DNA from: JBBITW01 sp037440525
GTDB taxonomy: Bacteria; Desulfobacterota; BSN033; UBA1163
Direction: 5' to 3'
Assembly (NCBI GenBank): GCA_037440525.1
Contig: JBBITW010000019.1
Location: 1 to 31,457, forward strand
Length of the DNA: 31,457 nt
Part shown: piece after piece, positions 8,253-15,824 of the stretch
How the letters are laid out: every line of letters begins with the position of its first letter
Numbering within the stretch: position 1 is the first letter of the stretch
Translations under genes and position numbers: made by a program
The notes under the pieces: model-generated
Told to the model about the DNA's origin: nothing
Databases searched by the model: none
The model's input: the letters and a program-made list of their open reading frames with translations, nothing else

Positions 8253-8289
8253 TCTTATATAAGAAACATCATTTCATATTACGAAACAT

Positions 8290-9099
8290 ATGATAAACCA
8301 CAATTTTCCTAAACCTAAAAACCTTGTTCAAACAATTGAAAGGGTATCTTCCATCCTTGACATCTTATCACAGAGCCCACAGGGAATTAGCATCAGGGAT
8401 TTGTCTTCGAAAATTAAACTTCCTAAGGGAACAACCCATCGTCTATTATCTTCCCTCTCCTATTTTGGTTATGTAAGACAGGATCAAAAGGGAGGAAACT
8501 ATTTTTTGGGTCTTAAGTTCGTGGAGCTTGGCCAACTCCTCCTCAGTCAACTTGATCTGAGAAGAGTGGCTGAACCTTTTTTGCGAGATCTCTCTGAAAG
8601 GACGAGAGAAACTGTACATTTAGTCATCCTTGACCAGAATGAAATTGTTTATATTGATAAAGTTGAAACAGACCATAACCCCAGTGGTCTGAGAATGGCC
8701 TCAAGGATTGGCCTTAGAAATCCACCCCATAGTTGTGCTGTGGGAAAGGTTCTACTGGCAGATCTTCCAGAAGAAGCCCTAAATCTTTTTTTAAAAAAAG
8801 GAAATTTCATTAAAAGGACTGAAAATACTATTACCGATCCTGCTTTGCTAAGAGAACACCTTAATATTGTAAAAAAACAGGGATATGCGATCGACGACGA
8901 GGAGAACGAGAAAGGTATCCGTTGTGTGGCTGCCCCTATCCGGAATGAAACAGGCAGAGCAGTTGCTGCTATTAGTATTTCAGGCCCTGCCTTCAAAGTT
9001 ACTAAAAGGGCGATCCAGGATAGCCTCAAAAAAGAGGTAATGAATACTGCCTTACAAATCTCCCGATGCTTAGGGTTTCAAGAAAGGAGGAAATTTTGA
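8290..9099 (+). CDS. IclR-family transcriptional regulator
   Basis: 269 residues. The N-terminal winged helix (about 15-65) contains GISIRDLSSKIKLPKGTTHR. The C-terminal effector domain (about 90-260) ends in the IclR signature GYAIDDEENEKGIRCVAAPI followed by GRAVAAISISGP. IclR proteins typically respond to small acids or sugar acids and control adjacent catabolic operons. It is the first gene of the 13-gene cluster, with its stop overlapping the tctB start, so it probably controls its own operon. No SD is evident before the ATG at 8290, which is unusual next to the strong SDs of the other genes and suggests low-level synthesis. Confidence 0.93.
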   Translation: MINHNFPKPKNLVQTIERVSSILDILSQSPQGISIRDLSSKIKLPKGTTHRLLSSLSYFGYVRQDQKGGNYFLGLKFVELGQLLLSQLDLRRVAEPFLRDLSERTRETVHLVILDQNEIVYIDKVETDHNPSGLRMASRIGLRNPPHSCAVGKVLLADLPEEALNLFLKKGNFIKRTENTITDPALLREHLNIVKKQGYAIDDEENEKGIRCVAAPIRNETGRAVAAISISGPAFKVTKRAIQDSLKKEVMNTALQISRCLGFQERRKF

Positions 9100-9560
9100 A
9101 AAGAGATGAACTTCTGGGAGGATCCTTCTTATTTGCTTTTGGATTAATTACCTTTCTTCTCTCTTTAAAAATGCCCATCGGGACCTTCAGAATGGCAGGC
9201 ACTGGTATGTTTCCTTTAATCCTCGGAATTCTTCTCATGGTCTTATCAGGCGCCTTCATTTTAAAATTTTTATTCCAAAACAGGGGAGAAAAATTTAAAA
9301 AAGAAGCCCCCATTGAATCTTCAGAGTCTTCAATAAGATTGATCCTTTTTCTTGGAACAATGGCAATGGCTACCCTTTTTTTTAATAAATTGGGGTATCC
9401 AATTATCTCCTTTCTCTTAATGGCCTCACTTTTAAGAATTTTGGGTATTAAACGATGGGGCATAAACATTACTATATCCTTGATGACGGCCGCAGGTTCT
9501 TATCTTCTTTTTGTTAAATTGCTTTCTATTCCAATGCCAAAGGGTTTATTAGGGCTTTAA
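9096..9560 (+). CDS. tctB: tripartite tricarboxylate transporter, small membrane subunit TctB
   Basis: About 154 residues with four predicted membrane helices (LLGGSFLFAFGLITF, FPLILGILLMVLSGAF, LILFLGTMAMATLFF with FLLMASLL, and the last ending in VKLLSIPMP). This is typical TctB, the poorly conserved small subunit of TTT systems. I place the start at the TTG 9096. A textbook SD AAAGGAGG (9083-9090) lies five bases upstream, the TTG overlaps the iclR TGA as TTGA, and the protein then begins KRDELLGG like other TctB proteins. An ATG at 9066 inside iclR is in frame but has no SD. The overlap implies translational coupling to iclR. Confidence 0.88.
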   Translation: MKRDELLGGSFLFAFGLITFLLSLKMPIGTFRMAGTGMFPLILGILLMVLSGAFILKFLFQNRGEKFKKEAPIESSESSIRLILFLGTMAMATLFFNKLGYPIISFLLMASLLRILGIKRWGINITISLMTAAGSYLLFVKLLSIPMPKGLLGL

Positions 9561-9614
9561 TAAAGAGTATCTAAATGGTTAATAGCTTAATATTCAAAGT
9601 TTGGGGTTTAATAG

Positions 9615-11123
9615 ATGCTTGAATCATTCCGGTATTTAGCAAATGGTTTTGGCATTGCCGCAACAGTTGAAAACCTCTTTTATTGTCTGATCGGCTGCGT
9701 AGTAGGAACTATCATCGGTGTCCTTCCAGGCATCGGACCGATCGCAGGGATAGCCCTTTTGATCCCAGCAACATTTGGTCTTAATCCTACTTCAGCCATT
9801 ATAATGCTTGCTGGAATTTATTATGGATCAATGTATGGGGGCTCTACTACCTCCATCCTCCTTAATGTCCCTGGTGAAACAGCTTCTGTCATTACCTGTA
9901 TCGATGGTTATAAAATGGCTCAAAAGGGAAGGGCAGGCCCTGCACTTGCCATCGTTGCAATTGGCTCTTTTATTGCAGGAACCATTGGAATATTCGGTTT
10001 GGTCTTTTTAGCTCCACCATTGGCAGAGGCTGCCCTGGCCTTTGGTCCTCCTGAATATTTTTCACTAATGGTCTTCGGGTTCATCATTTTAAGCAATGTG
10101 ACAGGAAAATCACTCTTAAAATCACTTATGATGGCAGTCTTAGGACTGATTATTGGAACAATTGGCCTCGATCCCGTTTCTGGAGATGCACGTTTTTCAT
10201 TTGGTTCCAACTATCTCCTTGGAGGGATCGAATTCGTTGCTGTAGCAATAGGTCTATTTGGAATCGGAGAGGTTTTAGGAAATGTTAATCAACCTTCAGA
10301 ACTCCTCGACAAAGGAGTTTTAATGCCACGCTTCAAAGAACTATATCCTTCTATTCAAGATTTAAAGAACTCTATTGGTTCTATTCTCAGAGGGGCTGTA
10401 TCTGGATTTGGAATTGGTTTGGTTCCAGGTCCTGCGCCAGTCATTGCTACCTATGCCTCATATATGATAGAGAGGAAGGTCTCAAAACATCCTGAGAAAT
10501 TTGGTGAAGGAGCGATTGAAGGGGTTGCCGGTCCTGAATCTGCCAACAATTCTGCCTGCCAATCTGCCTTCATTCCTCTATTTGTGCTCGGGATTCCCTT
10601 TGCTCCTCCAACAGCCATTCTTCTTGGCGCCCTTCTCATCCATGGAGTCTCGCCAGGGCCATTGATGATAAGTCAGCACGCAGACCTCTTTTGGGGTGTT
10701 ATCGCAAGTATGTATATCGGGAATTTTGTGCTTCTCATCCTTAACCTTCCGCTCGTTCCTCTCTTTGCCAATATACTGAGGATCCCTAAAAGGATTCTTC
10801 TACCCCTTGTTATCCTCTTTTGTATCACAGGCATGTACACAGTGAATAATTCTGTTTTCGATATATGGATGATGCTCCTCTTCGGGGGCATGGGATTTTT
10901 GATGAGGAAATGGGCTTATGAAGGTGCTCCGCTTCTTTTAGCATTGGTCCTGGGACCAAAATTGGAAGTGGCCTTTCGCCAGTCATTGATGATATCTCAT
11001 GGCGACTTTGGAATCTTCATTAACCGCCCTGTCTCAATGGCCTTCCTTCTTGCAACAGTTGTCTTTTTATTGATTCCTTTATCTCGAGCTTTATTTAAAA
11101 GATCAAAGAAAGGAGGGGAGTAA
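9615..11123 (+). CDS. tctA: tripartite tricarboxylate transporter, large membrane subunit TctA
   Basis: A 502-residue polytopic membrane protein with about 10-12 hydrophobic segments. Family signatures are clear: GVLPGIGPIAGIALLIPAT, YYGSMYGGSTTSILLNVPGE, GIGLVPGPAPVIATYASY, GVAGPESANNSACQSAFIP and GALLIHGVSPGPL. TctA is the ion-coupled permease that takes carboxylates from the periplasmic TctC protein. It lies 54 bases after tctB. The reading frame is complete and ends 30 bases before the assembly gap. Confidence 0.96.
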   Translation: MLESFRYLANGFGIAATVENLFYCLIGCVVGTIIGVLPGIGPIAGIALLIPATFGLNPTSAIIMLAGIYYGSMYGGSTTSILLNVPGETASVITCIDGYKMAQKGRAGPALAIVAIGSFIAGTIGIFGLVFLAPPLAEAALAFGPPEYFSLMVFGFIILSNVTGKSLLKSLMMAVLGLIIGTIGLDPVSGDARFSFGSNYLLGGIEFVAVAIGLFGIGEVLGNVNQPSELLDKGVLMPRFKELYPSIQDLKNSIGSILRGAVSGFGIGLVPGPAPVIATYASYMIERKVSKHPEKFGEGAIEGVAGPESANNSACQSAFIPLFVLGIPFAPPTAILLGALLIHGVSPGPLMISQHADLFWGVIASMYIGNFVLLILNLPLVPLFANILRIPKRILLPLVILFCITGMYTVNNSVFDIWMMLLFGGMGFLMRKWAYEGAPLLLALVLGPKLEVAFRQSLMISHGDFGIFINRPVSMAFLLATVVFLLIPLSRALFKRSKKGGE

Positions 11124-11125
11124 AA

Positions 11126-11283
11126 GTGAAAAGTGAAGAGTGAAAAGTTTAGANNNNNNNNNNNNNNNNNNNNNNNNNNNNNNNNNNNNNNNNNNNNNNN
11201 NNNNNNNNNNNNNNNNNNNNNNNNNNNNNNNNNNNNNNNNNNNNNNNNNNNNNAGTTTAGAATTTAGAATTTAAAATTTAGAA
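11126..11283. repeat. heptamer tandem repeat spanning the assembly gap
   Basis: Left of the gap are GTGAAAA, GTGAAGA, GTGAAAA and GTTTAGA in exact 7-base register (11126-11153). Right of the gap are TTTAGAA, TTTAGAA, TTTAAAA and TTTAGAA in 7-base register (11256-11283). The shared GTTTAGA on both sides suggests that the assembly broke inside one heptamer array. The true length is unknown. Confidence 0.75.
11154..11253. other. assembly gap (100 N)
   Basis: Exactly 100 Ns, the conventional placeholder for a scaffold join of unknown size, lying between tctA and tctC. Both flanks are low-complexity heptamers, so either a collapsed repeat or missing genes may be hidden here. Confidence 0.98.
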
Positions 11284-11294
11284 AGGAGGCTTTT

Positions 11295-12242
11295 ATGGTT
11301 AGGAAAATTATCAATATCTTATTTGTTCTCTCATTAATTTTAGTGGCACATGCTCAAGCAGCAGAATTCCCTACTAAGGAGGTCCAGATTATAATTCCTT
11401 ATGCGGCAGGAGGGGCAACAGACCTCATCTTCAGAGCCCTGGCAGCAACCACAGGGAAGTATCTGGGGAAAGCAGTTATTGTTGTCAACAGACCAGGCGG
11501 TGGTGGGACTGTGGGAGTTACAGAAGCCGCACAGGCCAAACCAGATGGTTATACACTGCTTTCTGCAATTACACCACTTACGATCCTTCCCCATCAAGTG
11601 AAGACAACCTTCACTTACAAAAGTTTTGAACCCATCATCAACGTTGTGAAAGATCCAGGCATGTTTTTGGTAAGATCGGATAGCCCATGGAAGAGTCTCA
11701 AGGAGTTCTTGGATTATGCTAAAAAGAACCCCGAAATGATCACAGTTGGAAACTCAGGTGCAGGGGGAGGGGTTCACCTGATTGCCCTTGCATTTGAGAA
11801 GACAGCCGGCGTGAAATTCAACCATATCCCATTTGCAGGCGGAGGACCATCCGTCACCGCCCTTCTTGGAGGTCATATCAATGCTGTCTCGGTCTCCCCA
11901 CCCGAAGGGATTGAGCATGTAAAGGCAGGAAAGTTGAAAATCGTTGCCCTCTTTGCCGAAAAGCGATTTGAGCTCTTCCCTGATGTTCCAACTGTGAAGG
12001 AACAGGGCGTCGATTTTGTCATGGGTCAATGGAGGGGATTAGCCGCACCTAAAGGCACCCCACCTGATGTAATTAAAAAACTCCATGATGCCTTCAAAAA
12101 GGGGATGGAGGACCCAGTATTTATAAAGAATGCAAAGGACATGGTTGTAAACCTCTCATACCTTGGACCAGAGGATTTTGGAAAACTGATGGCTCATGAC
12201 GATGAGTTCTATAGCAGACTGGTCAAGGAGATTAAGAAATAA
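11295..12242 (+). CDS. tctC: TctC/Bug-family periplasmic solute-binding protein
   Basis: 315 residues with a signal peptide (about 1-20 or 1-23, ILFVLSLILVAHAQAA) and no lipobox Cys. The mature N-terminus EFPTKEVQIIIPYAAGGATD carries the Bug-family first ligand loop, followed by NRPGGGGTVG, GNSGAGGGVHL, HIPFAGGGPSV and RGLAAPKGTP. These are the typical ligand-grasping segments of TTT binding proteins, whose known ligands are carboxylates. SD AAAGGAGG is strong. It belongs with tctB and tctA across the gap; the order B-A-C differs from the more frequent C-B-A. The ligand is inferred to be an acidic sugar from downstream genes. Confidence 0.95.
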   Translation: MVRKIINILFVLSLILVAHAQAAEFPTKEVQIIIPYAAGGATDLIFRALAATTGKYLGKAVIVVNRPGGGGTVGVTEAAQAKPDGYTLLSAITPLTILPHQVKTTFTYKSFEPIINVVKDPGMFLVRSDSPWKSLKEFLDYAKKNPEMITVGNSGAGGGVHLIALAFEKTAGVKFNHIPFAGGGPSVTALLGGHINAVSVSPPEGIEHVKAGKLKIVALFAEKRFELFPDVPTVKEQGVDFVMGQWRGLAAPKGTPPDVIKKLHDAFKKGMEDPVFIKNAKDMVVNLSYLGPEDFGKLMAHDDEFYSRLVKEIKK

Positions 12243-12268
12243 GTCAAATCAGAAAGGAGGGTAAGAAA

Positions 12269-13246
12269 ATGAGGAATAGAAGATTAGGATTAATTATTTC
12301 GATCATTGCAATCCTCTGCTTCCTCTTTTTGAGCAATGGAAACGCTATCTCTGCAGAGATTACAATTCGTATTGCAAGCCCTTTTAAGGGAGGTATTGTC
12401 GTTGAGGCAGCCGAAAAGTTCAAGGAGATTGTTGAAAAGGGAAGCGGAGGACGAATAGAAGTTAAGATTGATGCCGGGACAAAAAGTGAAGCCGACATCG
12501 TTAAGATGAACAGAAATGGAGAAATCGAAATGCAGTCCAACGGGACTCAATTTCTGGAACTATACGCACCTCCATACTACTTCTTTACTGGTCCTTATGT
12601 CATGAAAGACTTTGATCACTATATGCGTGCTTGGAATGGCAGGCTTGGCCAGCAGGCACGTGCTAATCTTGAGAAGAATGACCTGAAATACTTAGCGACG
12701 ATCTACCGGGGTCTCAGGCAGACGACGGCGAATAAACCTCTTTACACACCTGCTGATGTTTACAAATTAAAACTGAGGCTACCGCCCATCCCAAGCTGGA
12801 TGGCTGTCTGGAAGGAAATTGGTGCTGACCCTATTGGAGTTCCTTTGCCCGAACTTTACAGTTCACTTAAAACAGGCAAGGCTGAGGCCTCTGAAGGTGA
12901 CCTGCCACAGATTCAATCTTTCAAACTCTATCAGGTCCAAAGCCATCTGATCATCACCAATCATCTTGTGCAGACAGCAGGGATACTTATTCACAAACCT
13001 TTCTTCGACAGGCTTTCGAGGGAATACCAGGATCTCATCATCAAGGCTGGTAAGGAAACAGAGGAGTGGGCCAACAACAGAATCAAAACTGGAGAAGCAG
13101 CCATCCTGGTAGATCTCCAAAGAAAAGGTATGCAGGTCATCATCCCGGATGCAAACTCATTTAGAGAAAAGGCCAAGCCTGCTGTGGAGGAACTCTTTAA
13201 GACCCAATGGAACGTTACAACCTGGGCAGAAGTGCTAGCACAATAA
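12269..13246 (+). CDS. dctP: TRAP transporter solute-binding protein (DctP family), orphan
   Basis: 325 residues with a signal peptide (about 1-29, cleavage after NAISA). The mature protein has the DctP fold: ITIRIASPFKGGIVVEAAEK at the start, YRGLRQTTANKP in the middle, and LKLRLPPIPSWMAVWKEIG with R170 in the position of the carboxylate-binding arginine, then ELYSSLKTGKAEASEG. TRAP binding proteins work with DctQ and DctM membrane subunits, but neither is in the window, and the adjacent membrane genes are TTT. AAAGGAGG is the SD, and the gene follows tctC by 26 bases. It may serve a distant permease, act as a sensor, or have lost its partners in the gap. Confidence 0.93.
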   Translation: MRNRRLGLIISIIAILCFLFLSNGNAISAEITIRIASPFKGGIVVEAAEKFKEIVEKGSGGRIEVKIDAGTKSEADIVKMNRNGEIEMQSNGTQFLELYAPPYYFFTGPYVMKDFDHYMRAWNGRLGQQARANLEKNDLKYLATIYRGLRQTTANKPLYTPADVYKLKLRLPPIPSWMAVWKEIGADPIGVPLPELYSSLKTGKAEASEGDLPQIQSFKLYQVQSHLIITNHLVQTAGILIHKPFFDRLSREYQDLIIKAGKETEEWANNRIKTGEAAILVDLQRKGMQVIIPDANSFREKAKPAVEELFKTQWNVTTWAEVLAQ

Positions 13247-13252
13247 TATTTT

Positions 13253-13393
13253 CCCCTCACCCCATCCCTCTCCCCAAGAGGGGAAGAGTGAGGGGTATGT
13301 TTCAAAGCCAAGGCCAAAAATCGAGATCCCGAAACAAGTTCGGGATGACTTAAAAAGTGTTGGTCTACCACTGGCATGCTGAACTTGGTTCAG
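13253..13393. repeat. mosaic of palindromic repeats between dctP and the M24 gene
   Basis: Three separate dyads lie in one 239-bp intergenic region. First, CCCCTCAC (13253-13260) pairs with GTGAGGGG (13288-13295), with an inner CTCTCCCC/GGGGAAGAG pair. Second, ATCCCGAA (13326-13333) pairs with TTCGGGAT (13339-13346). Third, CTGAAC-TTG-GTTCAG (13379-13393). They resemble independent REP-type families that have accumulated at one site. The first could also act as a partial terminator after dctP, lowering expression of the genes beyond it. Confidence 0.65.
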
Positions 13394-13485
13394 TATCTAT
13401 AAATGTTCAGGGAATGAAAAAGTCCCTAAAACTAGTTCAGGGTAACACATAAAAACGATTTTTCAGAAGTCTCCAAGGAGAATCA

Positions 13486-14595
13486 ATGGCACTAAACAAT
13501 GAAATAAAAGAAAAGGAAGGAAGGGTTAGAGAATTTCTTCGATCAAAAGGTCTGAAAGCTCTAATTCTGAAGCGACAGGCAAACTTTTCATGGATGACCT
13601 GTGGTGGCCTCAATATGGTTGGAATTACCACAGAGTTAGGGGCCACCACCCTTCTCATTACCGAAAACTCAAAATTTGTGATCTCGAATAATATTGAAGC
13701 ACCTCGAATGATCCATGAGGAGGGGCTCGAAAAGCAGGGCTTTATTGTAAAAACATTTCCCTGGCATGAGGATCAAGAAGTCTCCATTGTAAGAGAAATT
13801 ATCGGAGAAGGTTCTTTTGGAAGTGATGTCCCATTCCCAGAAGCTATAGTTCTAACTGAAGAGATAGCCAGACTTCGTTATTCTTTAACCTCGGAAGAGA
13901 TCGAACGATACCGATTCCTTGGAGAAAAGGTCTCCTTAGCCTTAGAAAACACAATGATAGATACAAGAAGGGGTGAGAAAGAGTCAGAGGTGGTTGGCAG
14001 ACTCTGTAAAGAACTGTGGAAAGATAGAATTGATCCGATTACCTTGATGTCAGCTTCTGATGAAAGGATTTTTAAGTTTCGTCATCCAATCCCAACAGAA
14101 AAGAGAGTTGAAAGGTATCTTATGGTCTCTGTAAATGCAAGAAAGTGGGGGCTTATCGTCTCACTTACAAGATTTATACACTTTGGAAATTTGCCACAAG
14201 AACTCAGAGAGAAATATGAAGCAAATGTCTTTATTGATTGCACCTTCATGGCACATACACGTCCAGGGGCACTTGCAAGGGATGCCCTCAAAAAGGGAAT
14301 TGAGGCTTATCGTCAAAAAGGTTATCCGGAAGAATGGCAATTACATCATCAGGGTGGCTCTATAGGTTATACTGGAAGGGATTATAGAACCAATTTCAAA
14401 ACCCAGGATATTATTCAGGAGAATCAGGCATTCACCTGGAATCCATCTATTACCGGGACGAAATCCGAAGATACGATTCTTGCAACTCCAAATGGACCAG
14501 AAATGATAACAAAGCCAATTCTTTATCCTACATTAAAATTAAATATTGAAGGTATCTCTTTTACAAGGCCAGCTATCTTAGAAAGAGAATTCTAA
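13486..14595 (+). CDS. M24-fold (creatinase/aminopeptidase P-like) protein with lost metal ligands
   Basis: 369 residues: a creatinase-like N-terminal domain (about 1-130) and a pita-bread domain (about 135-369). The usual five metal ligands are Asp, Asp, His, Glu and Glu. Here the first two Asp positions fall in SVNARKWGLIVSLTRF (about 215-230) and are not acidic, and the first Glu site reads TWNPS (N319). The His (HHQGGSIGY, 287/288) and last Glu (SEDTIL, E328) remain. The protein is therefore probably not a dinuclear metallopeptidase. Like creatinase, it may be a metal-free hydrolase or lyase of a small substrate. AAGGAG six bases before the ATG is a good SD. It opens the catabolic half of the operon. 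Confidence 0.85.
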   Translation: MALNNEIKEKEGRVREFLRSKGLKALILKRQANFSWMTCGGLNMVGITTELGATTLLITENSKFVISNNIEAPRMIHEEGLEKQGFIVKTFPWHEDQEVSIVREIIGEGSFGSDVPFPEAIVLTEEIARLRYSLTSEEIERYRFLGEKVSLALENTMIDTRRGEKESEVVGRLCKELWKDRIDPITLMSASDERIFKFRHPIPTEKRVERYLMVSVNARKWGLIVSLTRFIHFGNLPQELREKYEANVFIDCTFMAHTRPGALARDALKKGIEAYRQKGYPEEWQLHHQGGSIGYTGRDYRTNFKTQDIIQENQAFTWNPSITGTKSEDTILATPNGPEMITKPILYPTLKLNIEGISFTRPAILEREF

Positions 14596-14624
14596 ACCCA
14601 AATAAAAGAGGAGTAACACATAAA

Positions 14625-15824
14625 ATGGAAAAAATAAGGCTTGCCATGATTGGTTCTCAACTCGCAGCGCATATTCATATGAACAGCCTTGCCAAGCTTA
14701 GGGGCCTTAAAGTTGATGTTGTTGCAGTTGCCTCAAGAAGAATAGAAAATGCGGAGTCCTTTGCAAAGAAATTTAATATTCCCCACTACTATGACGATTA
14801 TCGTCGTATTCTTGAGAGAAATGATATCCATGTTGTCGATCTATGTATTCCAACAGACCTCCACGAAGAATTCTCTATAATGGCTGCAGAGGCTGGAAAA
14901 CATATCATCTGTGAAAAACCATTAACAGGATACTTTGGTAAGGAGAGAGAGGAAGAATTTGTTGGTCTCTCTGTAAGCAAAGAATTGATGCTCAAAGAGG
15001 CCCTTAAAGGATGTGATCGTGTTATTCAGGCGGTAAAAAAGAATAATGTAAAATTCATGTATGCTGAGAACTGGATCTATGCCCCACCTTTTAGAAAGAT
15101 GAAAAACCTGATCAATGTATGTGGAGGTACAATATTGGAGGTGAGGGCAGAACAGGGTCATTCAGGTTCTCAAGCAAAATATTCGCGTAGATGGAAGACA
15201 TCGGGTGGAGGGGCCCTGATGAGATTGGGTTCACATCCAGTAGGCTGTGTTCTACATCTAAAACATTATGAAGGGGTGCTGAAATATGGAAGACCCATAA
15301 GAGCAAAATCAGTTGTTGCAGAGGTTGGATATCATACAAGGATTGAATCTTTTAAAAAAGAGAAGAGGAAATATATTGTCTCCGAATGGGAAGATGTAGA
15401 AGACTGGGGTGCCATGATTATTAATTTTGAAGATAACTCAAAAGCAACTGTTTTTGCATCCGATGCTATATTAGGTGGGGTAAGAAATATTATAAGAGTA
15501 TATCTTTCAAATGCGATCCTTCATGTGAATATAAACCCACATAATGTCTTAGAAGTATATGCCCCGGAGCCAAATATATTTGGAGATGAATACTTAGCTG
15601 AGAAGTTAGAGACAAAAGCAGGTTGGAACTATCCGAGCCCTGATGATGATTGGATGAAGGGATTCCCACAAGAGTTAGAAGATTTTATTGATGATATTCT
15701 AATGGATAGGGAACCGATTTCTGGATTAAATCTGGCAAGAGATGTGGTAGAAACAATTTATGCTGGCTACACCTCTGCAGAGAAGGGAGAAAGAATAAAT
15801 TTAAAAGATTGGAGGAACCTCTGA
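14625..15824 (+). CDS. Gfo/Idh/MocA-family oxidoreductase
   Basis: 399 residues. The N-terminal Rossmann domain starts IRLAMIGSQLAAHIH (GSQLAA in place of the usual GxGxxG) and carries the family EKP motif (CEKPLTG, 97-99). The C-terminal sheet domain (about 130-370) includes the motif SGGGALMRLGSHPVGCVLHL: the catalytic His is kept, but the usual Asp three residues later is Gly. The family oxidises or reduces sugars, inositols and their acids with NAD(P). A 50-residue insert after the EKP motif (GKEREEEFVGLSVSKELML) is longer than usual. GAGGAG is the SD. The TGA is followed at once by the TTG of the next gene, so the two are translationally linked. Confidence 0.9.
   Translation: MEKIRLAMIGSQLAAHIHMNSLAKLRGLKVDVVAVASRRIENAESFAKKFNIPHYYDDYRRILERNDIHVVDLCIPTDLHEEFSIMAAEAGKHIICEKPLTGYFGKEREEEFVGLSVSKELMLKEALKGCDRVIQAVKKNNVKFMYAENWIYAPPFRKMKNLINVCGGTILEVRAEQGHSGSQAKYSRRWKTSGGGALMRLGSHPVGCVLHLKHYEGVLKYGRPIRAKSVVAEVGYHTRIESFKKEKRKYIVSEWEDVEDWGAMIINFEDNSKATVFASDAILGGVRNIIRVYLSNAILHVNINPHNVLEVYAPEPNIFGDEYLAEKLETKAGWNYPSPDDDWMKGFPQELEDFIDDILMDREPISGLNLARDVVETIYAGYTSAEKGERINLKDWRNL

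Larger units (their letters stand above)
7547..8289. other. 743-bp intergenic region between divergent fprA and iclR
   Basis: AT-rich, with no supportable gene on either strand. It holds the fprA promoter at its left edge and the iclR promoter at its right edge. Between them are a perfect 8-bp palindrome at 7793-7812, a 15-bp-arm hairpin at 8041-8074 and a nested palindrome at 8121-8164. Short open stretches near 7790-7950 look like possible decayed coding sequence on either strand, but nothing is recognisable. Confidence 0.6.

Noticed and set aside
9066..9095. ATG start of tctB ten codons upstream inside iclR
   Set aside because: The TTG at 9096 has a textbook AAAGGAGG SD and a TTGA overlap with the iclR stop, and the resulting N-terminus fits TctB.
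13442..14625. 13-base direct repeat GTAACACATAAAA before two operon genes
   Set aside because: A match of this length and AT-richness is expected by chance in 31 kb, and its distance from the two starts differs.
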